This document shows, in pieces, positions 31,508 through 40,600 of a stretch of DNA of 64,000 nt. Location: the NCBI GenBank assembly GCA_016717325.1, contig JADKFV010000002.1, positions 372,001-436,000 on the forward strand. The letters run 5' to 3'. Below the pieces are notes generated by a model. The model searched no databases and was not told the DNA's origin. It was given only the letters and a program-made list of their open reading frames with translations. How positions within the stretch are numbered: the first letter of the stretch is position 1; each line of letters opens with the position of its first letter. Source of the DNA: Bacteroidota bacterium. GTDB lineage: Bacteria > Bacteroidota > Bacteroidia > AKYH767-A > OLB10. Made by a program: the position numbers and the translations under genes.

Positions 31508-32368
31508 TTAATTGAAAGTGAAAGTAGCCAAATCTAATGCTTTTGCAAATTGATTTTTATCTATGTTTAAATTTATTTTTTTTTCTTCTAAATACATCAT
31601 CAAATTTTCTGTTGCTAAATTCCCTACCAAATCATCTTCGGCAAATGGGCAACCACCATAACCTTTTAATGCAGCATCAAATCTTTTGCATCCATTATTA
31701 AATGCAGCATCTACTTTTTCTTGCCAGTTATATGGTGTAGTGTGCAGATGAATTCCATACTCGGCATTTATTTTTTCGTTTTGTAAACTGTTAAAAATCG
31801 CTCCAATGTCATTTACTTTTGCCATGCCTACAGTATCGGCCAATGATATAACAGCTATGCCGGCCTCATCCATTTTTTTTGTCCACTCTAATACCATTTG
31901 CGGTGACCAGTCATCGCCATATGGATTGCCAAAACCCATCGATAAATAAACTACCAATTTACGATTATGTTGTGAGCAAAGGTCGCGCATTTGCAAAACG
32001 TTGTCCCACGATTGTTCCATGGTTGCATTAGTGTTTCGCATTTGAAATGATGATGAAATAGAAAATGGATACCCTAAAAAATCTATCTGCGAAAATGATA
32101 CTGCTGCCTGCGCTCCTTTCATATTGGCAACTATAGCCAGCAATTTGGTTTTTGTTTCCGATAAATCGAGCTGCGATAAAACTTCGGCAGTGTCTGCCAG
32201 TTGTGGAATAGCCTTAGGCGAAACAAAGCTGCCAAAGTCGAGCACATCGAAACCTACATGCAACAATTGATTGAGGTATTCAATTTTTTTTGATGTAGGA
32301 ATAAAATGCTCCCAGCCTTGCATTGCATCGCGAGGACATTCAACTAATGTTATTTGCGAAGCTTCCAT
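31508..32368 (-). CDS. Hydroxymethylglutaryl-CoA lyase
   Basis: A roughly 286-residue TIM-barrel enzyme that splits HMG-CoA to acetoacetate and acetyl-CoA, the last step of leucine breakdown. The start region MEASQITLVECPRDAMQGW carries the catalytic Arg-Asp and Gln; SLADTVGMA and GIHLHTT supply metal-binding residues, and GGCPFAEDDLVGNLATEN contains the active-site Cys. MEASQ at 32368 is preferred over the upstream in-frame ATG at 32392, as it begins at the family start. This is a slightly divergent Bacteroidota subfamily: residues after the Cys (FAEDDL) differ from the usual YAKGAS. No other leucine-degradation genes are adjacent. Confidence 0.88.
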   Translation of the reverse strand: MEASQITLVECPRDAMQGWEHFIPTSKKIEYLNQLLHVGFDVLDFGSFVSPKAIPQLADTAEVLSQLDLSETKTKLLAIVANMKGAQAAVSFSQIDFLGYPFSISSSFQMRNTNATMEQSWDNVLQMRDLCSQHNRKLVVYLSMGFGNPYGDDWSPQMVLEWTKKMDEAGIAVISLADTVGMAKVNDIGAIFNSLQNEKINAEYGIHLHTTPYNWQEKVDAAFNNGCKRFDAALKGYGGCPFAEDDLVGNLATENLMMYLEEKKINLNIDKNQFAKALDLATFTFN

Positions 32369-32448
32369 TTTTATTATCAAAAAGAAAAGCACTTGTTTAT
32401 CACAAATGCTTCTTCAATGTTTTATTTTAATAACGCGTTTTCCGAAAT

Positions 32449-32946
32449 TTATTTCAACACAACGCCATCGGCTTCAAATGCTAATTCTAATTTCGATTCT
32501 GTAATTTTTGCAATTTCTTCTTCGGTTTTTCCTGCATCTTCAGCATAGTGGCGTAAGTCTTCAACACTTACTGTATCCATGTATGCATTGCCATGCATTA
32601 TTGCAGTTTTGCCTGAACAATCGAAAGGCATAAAAAAACCATAGTCTTTAAAACGAACCATCATAGTTGTACCATCACCTTTTTCAATATTCATCCAGCA
32701 GCCTTTCTTTTGACATACTTCGGTAATTTTACCTTCTATCACTATGCCACTTGCACCTTTATCGGTTGCTACTTTTTGTACCAAATCGGCCATGGCAAGG
32801 GGTTTGCCGATTTCAAATTTTGCTCCTATGAATTCTGCAGTGGCTGTAGAATCAATTTTACCGGCATCAGGTGTTTTCTCTTCGGTATTGTTTCCACAAG
32901 AATAAATAGCAGTGGCAATTGCCATGATAAAAATAATTTTCTTCAT
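32449..32946 (-). CDS. DUF4920 domain lipoprotein
   Basis: A 165-residue protein with a lipoprotein-type signal (IFIMAIATAIYSCGNN; Cys about residue 17) and the DUF4920 core: IVIEGKITEVCQKKGCWMNI, GTTMMVRFKDYGFFMPFDCSG, AIMHGNAYMDTVSVEDLRHYAEDAG. The paired Cys (CQKKGC) and FKDYGFFMP are family hallmarks. An OB-like fold with possible metal or small-molecule binding has been suggested for such proteins, but the function is unknown. It is probably anchored in the periplasm or outer membrane. It lies between the HMG-CoA lyase gene and pyrD, all on the minus strand. Confidence 0.88.
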   Translation of the reverse strand: MKKIIFIMAIATAIYSCGNNTEEKTPDAGKIDSTATAEFIGAKFEIGKPLAMADLVQKVATDKGASGIVIEGKITEVCQKKGCWMNIEKGDGTTMMVRFKDYGFFMPFDCSGKTAIMHGNAYMDTVSVEDLRHYAEDAGKTEEEIAKITESKLELAFEADGVVLK

Positions 32947-33001
32947 TTTTTTTAATTTTAAAATTACTGATTTTATAATTACGAAAGTATGAAAATTCCG
33001 T

Positions 33002-34021
33002 TTAAGAACGGGTTAACTTTTTATTAATTTCTTTAACAATTCCATGGCCCTGATAAATGTATCCTGTGTAGAGTTGAATGAGGTCGGCACCTGCATCCAT
33101 GCGTTGTCTGGCTTCATCGGCATTAAAAATTCCTCCGGCTCCAACGAGGCAAAATTGTTTATTACTTTTTGTAGCAATGTATTGCAATACTTCGTGAGCC
33201 CTCTGGCATAAGGGCGCACCGCTTAATCCTCCCGCTTGAGCTATTATTTCATTGCCCGACTTCAAGCCTTCGCGGCTTAATGTTGTGTTGGTGGCTACTA
33301 TGCCGGCAAGTTTTGTATCGAATATTATTTGCATCACATCGTCAAGCTGCGACCAGGTTAAATCGGGAGCAATTTTCAATAAGATGGGTTTTTCATGTTC
33401 TTTATTTGCGATTTGTAATTGCTGTAACAGTTTAGTAAGTGGTTCCTTGTCCTGCAAACTCCGAAGCCCGGGTGTGTTTGGTGACGATACATTTACCACA
33501 AAATAATCGGCAACATCGACAAATTTTTTATAACAAATTAAATAATCATCAACAGCATTTTCATTGGGTGTAATTTTATTCTTGCCAATATTTACTCCCA
33601 CTATCACTCCGGATTTTTTGTTTTTCAATCGCTGCAAAATAATGTCGGCACCATCATTATTAAATCCCATGCGGTTTATGAGTGCATTGTCTTTTGGCAA
33701 ACGAAATAAACGTGGTTTTTCGTTACCGGCTTGAGGCAAAGGAGTAACGGTACCAATTTCTATGAAACCAAATCCCATGCTCGAAAACTCGTTAAACAAC
33801 AGCGCATTTTTATCGAGACCAGCCGCCATGCCTATCGGATTACTGAATTGTAAACCCATTAAGTTGCGATGCAACAAAGGAGATTCGTAGTCGAATACTG
33901 ATTTTAAAATATTGTTTGAAAATGGCAAATGCGAAAATGCTTTTAGTGCAGCAAAAGATAAATGATGTGCCTTTTCGGCATCCATGCTAAACAATAAAGG
34001 CTTGATGATTTGGCGATACAA
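33002..34021 (-). CDS. pyrD: Dihydroorotate dehydrogenase (quinone), class 2
   Basis: A 339-residue FMN enzyme that oxidises dihydroorotate to orotate in pyrimidine synthesis, passing electrons to the quinone pool at the membrane. Class 2 signatures are the N-terminal membrane-associating helices (KPLLFSMDAEKAHHLSFAAL), FSNPIGMAAGLDKNA, GFIEIGTVTPLPQ, NVSSPNTPGLRSLQ with the catalytic Ser, ATNTTLSREGL and GAGGIFNADEARQRMDAGA. The start is a TTG at 34021, close behind an upstream in-frame stop; MYRQIIKPLLF fits the family start. A TAGGTTTG element lies just upstream. Confidence 0.95.
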   Translation of the reverse strand: MYRQIIKPLLFSMDAEKAHHLSFAALKAFSHLPFSNNILKSVFDYESPLLHRNLMGLQFSNPIGMAAGLDKNALLFNEFSSMGFGFIEIGTVTPLPQAGNEKPRLFRLPKDNALINRMGFNNDGADIILQRLKNKKSGVIVGVNIGKNKITPNENAVDDYLICYKKFVDVADYFVVNVSSPNTPGLRSLQDKEPLTKLLQQLQIANKEHEKPILLKIAPDLTWSQLDDVMQIIFDTKLAGIVATNTTLSREGLKSGNEIIAQAGGLSGAPLCQRAHEVLQYIATKSNKQFCLVGAGGIFNADEARQRMDAGADLIQLYTGYIYQGHGIVKEINKKLTRS

Positions 34022-34043
34022 CTTTGATTATTTTTTGTGCCCG

Positions 34044-34051
34044 CAAACCTA
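34044..34051 (-). promoter_or_regulatory. Candidate -7 promoter element of pyrD
   Basis: Reads TAGGTTTG on the minus strand, matching TAnnTTTG, 22 bp before the pyrD start. No matching -33 element was seen. Confidence 0.4.
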
Positions 34052-34103
34052 ATTAAATTATTAAATAATACCCACACATGTATTGCATCGCCTGTCCCTC
34101 GCC

Positions 34104-34169
34104 CTTGGTTTGTGTCCCCACAAACCAAGTTCAGCTCCCACAAACCAACTTGTGTCCCCACAAACCAAG
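34104..34169. repeat. Palindromic TTTGTG-TCCC-CACAAA repeats
   Basis: A perfect dyad, arms CTTGGTTTGTG and CACAAACCAAG around TCCC (34104-34129), followed by two more CACAAACCAA half-units to 34169. Related dyads occur at 37166 and 37239. They occupy the spacer between pyrD and mntR (379 bases, otherwise no gene seen). Confidence 0.75.
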
Positions 34170-34349
34170 GACATCACCAATTAAGTGTCATTTAGTGTTT
34201 GACTGAACTAATCTGCCTGAATAAGTGCTATTAAATTTCAGGGCTGGGCAAAACAATGATCTTATCACTAACTGCATAATTTATGATAGGGATGTTTGCA
34301 TTTAAAGTTTTGACTTTATTCCTCAACAATTACAAATAATTTATTTATT

Positions 34350-34365
34350 TTTAGTCTTATCTAAA
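34350..34365 (+). promoter_or_regulatory. Candidate DtxR/MntR operator
   Basis: The dyad TTTAG-TCTTAT-CTAAA lies where the -33 element of the mntR promoter would be, just before a TATATTTG box. Placement suits metal-dependent autorepression by the encoded DtxR-type protein. Assignment is inference from position and symmetry. Confidence 0.4.
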
Positions 34366-34373
34366 TTATATTT

Positions 34374-34381
34374 TATATTTG
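34374..34381 (+). promoter_or_regulatory. Candidate -7 promoter element of mntR-mntH
   Basis: TATATTTG matches TAnnTTTG and predicts a start about 12 bases before the ATG at 34401, giving a short leader. Confidence 0.45.
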
Positions 34382-34400
34382 TCAAAAAATTATTTTACTC

Positions 34401-35066
34401 ATGGCCAATACCCAATCGGTAGAAAATTATTTGAAGGTGATATGTAACCTCAGCGAATTCGGCAAAACATCGGTAACAACAAATAAATTAGCGGCCGCCA
34501 TGGAAATGAAAGCTGCTTCTGTAACGGATATGATGAAGAAGCTTGCCAATCGTAAGTTTATAAAGCACATACCTTACAAAGGTGTTACACTTACCGAGCA
34601 AGGAAAAAAAACGGCCATGCAAATTATTCGCAAACACCGCCTTTGGGAATTATTTCTTACGAGCACATTGCATTTTAAATGGGACGAAGTGCATAATATA
34701 GCCGAGCAAATGGAACACATCGAATCGGACGAATTAATAAATCGAATTGATAAATTTTTAGGCTATCCTAAATATGATCCACATGGCGATCCCATTCCTG
34801 ACAGTAAAGGGCGATTGCCATTACGAAACTCGACATCGCTTGCAAGTTGTGAGGCCGGATATAGCGGCACTGTTACAGGCGTGCAGGACCACAGCGCTGC
34901 TTACCTCAATCACCTTGTATTGTTAGGCATTCAACTTGGCGACAATCTGAAAATTATTTCGAAATCGGATTATGATAAATCATTAAAAATAAAATTGAGC
35001 AAAGGCAAAGAATTATTTATAACACAGGATGTTGCCAACAATTTAATGATAACAAAAATAAAATAG
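34401..35066 (+). CDS. DtxR/MntR-family metal-dependent transcriptional regulator
   Basis: A 221-residue DtxR-family repressor. An N-terminal winged helix (about 1-62: VENYLKVICNLSEFGKTSVTTNKLAAAMEMKAASVTDMMKKL) is followed by the dimerisation and metal-binding domain (HRLWELFLTSTLHFKWDEVHNIAEQMEHIESDELINRID, FLGYPKYDPHGDPIPDSKG) and a C-terminal FeoA/SH3-like domain (from about 150). It is encoded 3 bp upstream of an Nramp transporter gene, so manganese is the likely effector, though iron cannot be excluded. Autoregulation is plausible: a dyad overlaps the predicted promoter. Regulator plus transporter form a simple metal-homeostasis operon. Confidence 0.93.
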   Translation: MANTQSVENYLKVICNLSEFGKTSVTTNKLAAAMEMKAASVTDMMKKLANRKFIKHIPYKGVTLTEQGKKTAMQIIRKHRLWELFLTSTLHFKWDEVHNIAEQMEHIESDELINRIDKFLGYPKYDPHGDPIPDSKGRLPLRNSTSLASCEAGYSGTVTGVQDHSAAYLNHLVLLGIQLGDNLKIISKSDYDKSLKIKLSKGKELFITQDVANNLMITKIK

Positions 35067-35069
35067 GCA

Positions 35070-36950
35070 ATGGATAAAAATAAAATTACTCATTCATTAT
35101 CGGAAGTACATAGTACGGTTGAAACAAAAGTGCCGGGAGGTTTTTTCAAGAAACTTTTTGCATTTGCCGGCCCTGCTTATCTTGTTAGTGTAGGCTATAT
35201 GGATCCGGGCAACTGGGCTACGGACCTCGCTGGTGGAAGTAAATACGGTTATGCATTGATTTGGGTTCTGCTTATGTCGAACCTTATGGCGCTGCTGTTG
35301 CAAAGCCTTAGCGCACGATTGGGAATTGTACGTGGTCGCGATTTGGCACAAGCCTCGCGCGAGTCGTACGATAAATTTACGAATGGCTTCCTCTACGTTC
35401 TTGCCGAAATTGCCATAGCCGCGTGCGACCTTGCCGAAGTACTTGGAATGGCAATAGGCTTACAATTGCTTTTCGATATTCCTTTGTTGTATGGTGTAGT
35501 ACTATGCGTATTTGATACTTTTATTTTATTGTTTTTGCTAAACTATGGTGTGCGCAAAATGGAGGCATTCATTATTGCTTTGGTTGCAGTAATTGGAGGC
35601 GCATTTTTTATCGAAATGTTTTATGCCAAACCTTCCATTAGTGGAATTCTGAGTGGATTTGTGCCTTCAATCCCTACCGAAGATGCGTTGTACATTGCTA
35701 TAGGAATTATAGGTGCAACTGTAATGCCACACAATTTGTATTTACATTCCGCATTGGTGCAGTCGCGCAAAATGGACCGTAACGATAACGATATACGTAC
35801 TGCGTTGAAATTTAATTTCATTGATACAACCATTGCCCTCAATCTTGCCTTTTTTGTAAATGCTGCGATTTTGATTTTAGCTGCCACAGTTTTTTTTAAA
35901 AATGGATTGTATGAGGTAGCCGAAATACAAGACGCCCATAAACTGCTTGCCCCTATGCTTGGTACAAAATGGGCCGCCATACTATTTGCTGTTGCACTAA
36001 TTGCTTCGGGGCAAAGCAGTACTATTACGGGTACACTTGCCGGGCAAATAATTATGGAAGGTTATCTTAACCTGCGTATTGCACCTTGGATACGCAGAAT
36101 AATTACACGTTCGCTGGCGGTGATTCCCGCATTTATTGTAATACAAACAATGGGTGAAGCGGCTACGGGAAAACTCCTTATTTTTAGCCAGGTTATTCTT
36201 AGCATGCAATTGGGTTTTGCTGTGGTACCGCTCATACATTTTGTAAGCGATAAACAAAAGATGGGAACATTTACTATAAAACCCTGGGTAAAAATATTAG
36301 CATGGATTTCGGCTTCAATCATTATTATTCTCAACATTCGCCTGGTGTGGTCCCAATTAGAAAATTGGTACAATATGCCCGATGCAAATTTAACCTTGGT
36401 TTATATTGCTATGGCTTTTGCTTTTTTTGCTTTCATCATGCTTTTAATTATTACGTTAAAGCCTGTTCTTGTTAAAGCCATCGACCAGAAAATAAAATTG
36501 CCGCATCAGGCTGATGGCGATTTCGTAAACCTGAAAATGCAAAATTATAAACGCATTGCTGTAGCTGTAGATTTCTCCACAGCCGACAATAAAGCACTAC
36601 GTCATGCCTTAATGTTAGGCGGCACCAATGCCGAATATTTAATAATGCACACGGTCGAGTCTGCAGGAGCATTTTTGCATGGTAAAGAAACAGCCGACTT
36701 CGAAACCGATGAAGACAATAAAGTGCTGGATAATTATGTAACCAATTTGCGCAATCTAGGCTACAAAGCTTCTAAAGCAATTGGTTATGGTAATCCCAAA
36801 AAAGAAATTGCCCGGCTTACTATTTCGTTCAATGCCGATTTGCTTGTGCTTGGCTCACATGGCCACAAAGGGCTAATGGATATTTTCTTTGGTACTACTA
36901 TAGAGGCTGTGCGGCATTCTGTAAAAATTCCTGTGCTTGTTGTTAAGTAG
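35070..36950 (+). CDS. mntH: Nramp divalent metal transporter fused to a universal stress domain
   Basis: A 626-residue fusion. Residues about 25-470 form an Nramp transporter with about 11-12 TM helices: the metal site DPGN (GYMDPGNWATDLAGG) in TM1 and MPHNLYLHSALVQSRK in TM6, plus ASGQSSTITGTLAGQIIMEG. Residues about 490-626 form a UspA-type domain (KRIAVAVDFSTADNKALRHAL, LVLGSHGHKGLMDIFFGTT) with the G-2x-G-9x-G(S/T) pattern for ATP binding. The transporter probably imports Mn2+ (or Fe2+) with protons across the inner membrane; the cytoplasmic USP domain may sense nucleotides and adjust transport, which is inference. It is co-transcribed with the DtxR-type regulator 3 bp upstream. Ordinary MntH lacks the USP domain. 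Confidence 0.93.
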   Translation: MDKNKITHSLSEVHSTVETKVPGGFFKKLFAFAGPAYLVSVGYMDPGNWATDLAGGSKYGYALIWVLLMSNLMALLLQSLSARLGIVRGRDLAQASRESYDKFTNGFLYVLAEIAIAACDLAEVLGMAIGLQLLFDIPLLYGVVLCVFDTFILLFLLNYGVRKMEAFIIALVAVIGGAFFIEMFYAKPSISGILSGFVPSIPTEDALYIAIGIIGATVMPHNLYLHSALVQSRKMDRNDNDIRTALKFNFIDTTIALNLAFFVNAAILILAATVFFKNGLYEVAEIQDAHKLLAPMLGTKWAAILFAVALIASGQSSTITGTLAGQIIMEGYLNLRIAPWIRRIITRSLAVIPAFIVIQTMGEAATGKLLIFSQVILSMQLGFAVVPLIHFVSDKQKMGTFTIKPWVKILAWISASIIIILNIRLVWSQLENWYNMPDANLTLVYIAMAFAFFAFIMLLIITLKPVLVKAIDQKIKLPHQADGDFVNLKMQNYKRIAVAVDFSTADNKALRHALMLGGTNAEYLIMHTVESAGAFLHGKETADFETDEDNKVLDNYVTNLRNLGYKASKAIGYGNPKKEIARLTISFNADLLVLGSHGHKGLMDIFFGTTIEAVRHSVKIPVLVVK

Positions 36951-37165
36951 TTTTGGTATGGAGTTTATAGTTTTTGGTTTGGAGTTTTTAGTTGTTTGTT
37001 TATTGTTTTGGTTTATTTGGAATTCTTGCCAATAGTAATAATCGTCATTGCGATGTATGAAGCAATCTCTTACAGTTATTGGCAATTGTGCACCAGCAAT
37101 TCCTCACAAGCAATTTCTTGCATCATTTTTAATTCGTAATTTTTAATTTCACTGTGCGCCAACCA

Positions 37166-37260
37166 TTGTTTGTGTCCTCACAAACAAACTTTAATTTCAT
37201 TTTTAATTTCATTGTCATTGGCCATTGCGCGCCAGCCATTGTTTGTGTCCTCACAAACAA
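37166..37260. repeat. Two TTGTTTGTG-TCCT-CACAAACAA dyads
   Basis: Identical 22-bp palindromes at 37166-37187 and 37239-37260, each within a repeated TTTAATTTCATTGTCATTGGCCATTG context. They belong to the same group as the dyad at 34104. Confidence 0.75.
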
Positions 37261-37284
37261 TCTCTTGCTTCATTTTTAATTTCA

Positions 37285-37412
37285 TTGTCATTGGCCATAA
37301 ACCTCATTGCGGTTCTGATTTTAAACCCGCGAGGTTTTGGAAACCTCGCGGGTTTTAGCGAACAAACTATTTCTCCAAAAAAAGGCCCACAAAAATTTGC
37401 GGGGCTCTGTTT
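37285..37412. repeat. Long dispersed repeat with AAACCCGCGAGGTTT palindrome, copy 1
   Basis: Begins TTAATTTCATTGTCATTGG, includes a perfect dyad AAACCCGCGAGGTTT/AAACCTCGCGGGTTT with a TGG loop (37324-37356), and ends GGCCCACAAAAATTTGCGGG. The same order recurs at 42327-42715, where the unit is expanded. Confidence 0.75.
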
Positions 37413-37557
37413 TTAAGCTTAGACAGAATACAATACATTGAAAAATGGTTGACGAAAATGCTAGTTGTGAATTGGCCAAAACGCCAACCCTGTGCAAAAA
37501 ACCAATTAAAAATTGTTGAAACCACCAACCACAGGCAACATGGTTAAAATACCTGTT

Positions 37558-37584
37558 AAAAAAAGGCCTCACAAAATGTGAGGC
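37558..37584 (-). terminator. Rho-independent terminator of the M43 protein gene
   Basis: On the minus strand GCCTCACA-TTT-TGTGAGGC is followed by a T run, 28 bp after the stop at 37612. Confidence 0.85.
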
Positions 37585-37611
37585 TTTATTAAATGTTAAT
37601 GTTTTAAGTGC

Positions 37612-40600
37612 TTAATGCACCAAAAATTTACGACTCTGTTTTGCTGTAGCAGTCGTGCATTGCATAAAGTAAATTGCTTGGTTCAAATTCAAATTTTTGT
37701 ATTCGAATTTGTTTATTCCTGTTTGAACCTTTTCGGTTTTGTTTATCAATGTATTGCCCAATGCATCGTATAGGGTAATGGTTACATTTTCACTTATTGA
37801 ACTTTTGTAAGTTAGATTGATTGTACCTTCATTTGAAGTAACATTCAAATTCATATCAAAGTTGCTATTGCTTGGTGCAGCATTATTTGCTATGCCTTGG
37901 TAACGAGCGTACTGTGGAGGTACACAAGCTATAAGTGAAGCAAAAAATTCTGTTTTGTCTAAAGTGCCAAGCAATACTTGGTTTTGCAAAGATGCTATAC
38001 AGTGCCAATAATTGATGTATTCTATGTTAGTCACAATGCTATTATTTTTCAAATTGTTAAGAACTAACAATGCAGCATCAAAATCATTTTTCAGCATATA
38101 CACTTGGGCTTTGTCGAGTGTGTAAAAGGTAAAGCGGTCACTATCTCCTAAAGCTACTGCGTCATTTATTTTTGAATCTATTTTGGTGAGCAAATTCGAA
38201 AAATATGTTTGCAAATTAGTAGTAAGGCCAAACTTTTGCTTTAGTGATGTCATCAATGATAATGTTTGCTGCATACCGCGGTATGCAAAACCATCTGCAA
38301 ATTGTTCATCAATTGTAGGGTTTGCCATATTCACATCTATTATTTCGCTAAGCAAATTCATAGCATTCATAACACTGGCTAATGTTGTATCTGTAGCACC
38401 AAATGCATCATTTATTGCTTCGTCCAACGGAATATTGTTGAAGTATGCTGTAGTGATGTTGCGCACATTATTCAAACTCACCCTTGCCGCAATATCACAA
38501 GGCGGACTGGGACATGGGTCATCGTGCGAGCATCCACTATATGGTGACGGGCTAGCATCGGTTAGTAATAATGGAGTGCATTGACCTTGCGATTGTGAGC
38601 ATAATTCTAAATCGTAATTTATTAAATTGATGGGTGGGGCAAATAGTTGACTTCCATCGGGTGCATACCAGCCATTGTTGTCGCAATTAGTATTTATAGC
38701 CGGGCCTGCCAAAGGTTTCAATATGCTGCCAATAATATTTACTTGTGTTGAAACTTGGCAAGCATCATCCATAAACGCAAAATTATTAAACCCGTTTTGA
38801 AATTGAAACCCTTCAGCTTTATCGAATTTAAGGGCAAAATAATTATTAGTTAAGTTTACATAACCGTTTTCTGATAGTGTGCTCAGGTCTATAAAGCCAC
38901 CATTGCCAACCGATATGCCATTATCCATATTTGAAAAAACGCTGCACTTTATATTTAAATCGCCACCTTCCAGTTGAACACCATCTATACCCACTGAACC
39001 ACCAGCGCAAATCAAACCATTATTCACCGTTGAATTGTCGATATATACCGGTGCACCAGTGCTGTTGTTTATTTTAAACCCATAACCATTTTGGCCCGAG
39101 CTTTCGAAAAATACATTATGAATATAGCTGGCCTTTGTAGTTGCCTCCAATTGAATGCCTTTGGTACAAAAATTCATATTTATATCGCGTGCATACAATG
39201 CTTCGCCAACTATTTTTATTGGCTGGGTGCAATTACTAAAATTGCAAAGCGAAACACTAAGCGGATGCCCACCATAAAACAATGAACCCGATATGCCATT
39301 GTTTAAATCCTTAAAATCGCAATTTTGTATATAGTCGGTGCCGTTGCCATAAAATTCTATTCCACGAGAAATGCCTTGTGCTCCTCCGTTTGCAATAAAG
39401 GTGCTATTGGCAAAATACTTTTTGCTATCCATGGCTATACGTGCATCGTTGTATGTAAAATCTACCAAGCCATTAACAATGTGAACATGTACGAAATTAT
39501 GATTTTGTGGGTCGTACAATGACTCTTGTGCTATCTCCAATACTTTATCCAATTTGCCACTTCCGGTAAATTCCATTTTACAATTGGTGCCGGCAATTAT
39601 GTTTTTGCTTGGCCATGTGGTAGTATTGCTCATACGTATATAGCCACCGTTTGCACCCGGATGTGTAAATGTAAATGTGGCATTGTCTTTTATGTCAAGT
39701 GTGCCCGCAATATCTAATACAGCATTATCGCCAAGGAGTTGTATTTCGGCTCCGGGTTCGTAAATAATGGTTGCACCACTTTCTATAATTAATTTGCTGT
39801 TATCATTTATTTTTAATTTGCCACCATTGCGTATTATCAATGTGCTGCCATTTTTAAGAATAACATTTGCCTTATTGCCAGTAGTGTTATCACCTAAAAT
39901 AAATGACGTTGAATTTTCAATAGTTAAAGTAGCATCACAAATTTCTAAATTCGAAGTTGAACCAATTGATGGCGATGCAAATAACCCAAATCCTGTAAGC
40001 ATGTTAGCATTAACAAATAAGTTGCCATTATTAATTAAACTTAAATTGCTGCCTAAGCTTTGAATTGGCTTAAAACCAAAATTGAAATTTGCATTATCTA
40101 AAGAAGGAATTACAAACGGGCGACATTTACAATCAAAAGACACCAATAAAGAGGGATCGTTGGATAAGGGTTGTGCTAACTTGCAAATATCATAAAACTG
40201 AATGTTACCTGTTGCGGTTATTTCATTACAAATGCCACCTAATGTCAATTCGAAATTATATTGTGCTGTGGCTAAATTAGTTAAAGCATTTAGGCTAAAA
40301 ATGCCTGATTGCATATTTGGAAAATTTACAACGCCAGTATTTACTACCAATTGCCCTGTTCCAATTATAAACATTTTAAGGCTATAGTAATTAATATTAA
40401 CGGCATTAATTTCAAAGCCTTTGCTTGTGCATTGCGGATTAGCCATTGATAATAAAGCTGCCAAAGCATTTGAACCGGTTGCCCTTACGTTTGGTCTTAA
40501 AGTAACCAAAGTAAAGGCCATGATTTCCTCTTGATCGGCAGTAAACATATTCATACAAACATCAAAAGGATAGTCCATATAATTCTGTAACTCAGTTGTT

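Larger units (their letters stand above)
36951..37557. other. Repeat-rich intergenic region
   Basis: No gene seen in about 660 bases between convergent mntH and the M43 gene. It contains TTTAGTTTTTGG-type simple repeats (36955-37020), a block with CGTCATTGCGATGTATGAAG resembling a repeat shared by many bacterial genomes (37048-37076), two TTGTTTGTG/CACAAACAA dyads, and a terminator-like palindromic repeat unit (37285-37412). Confidence 0.65.
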
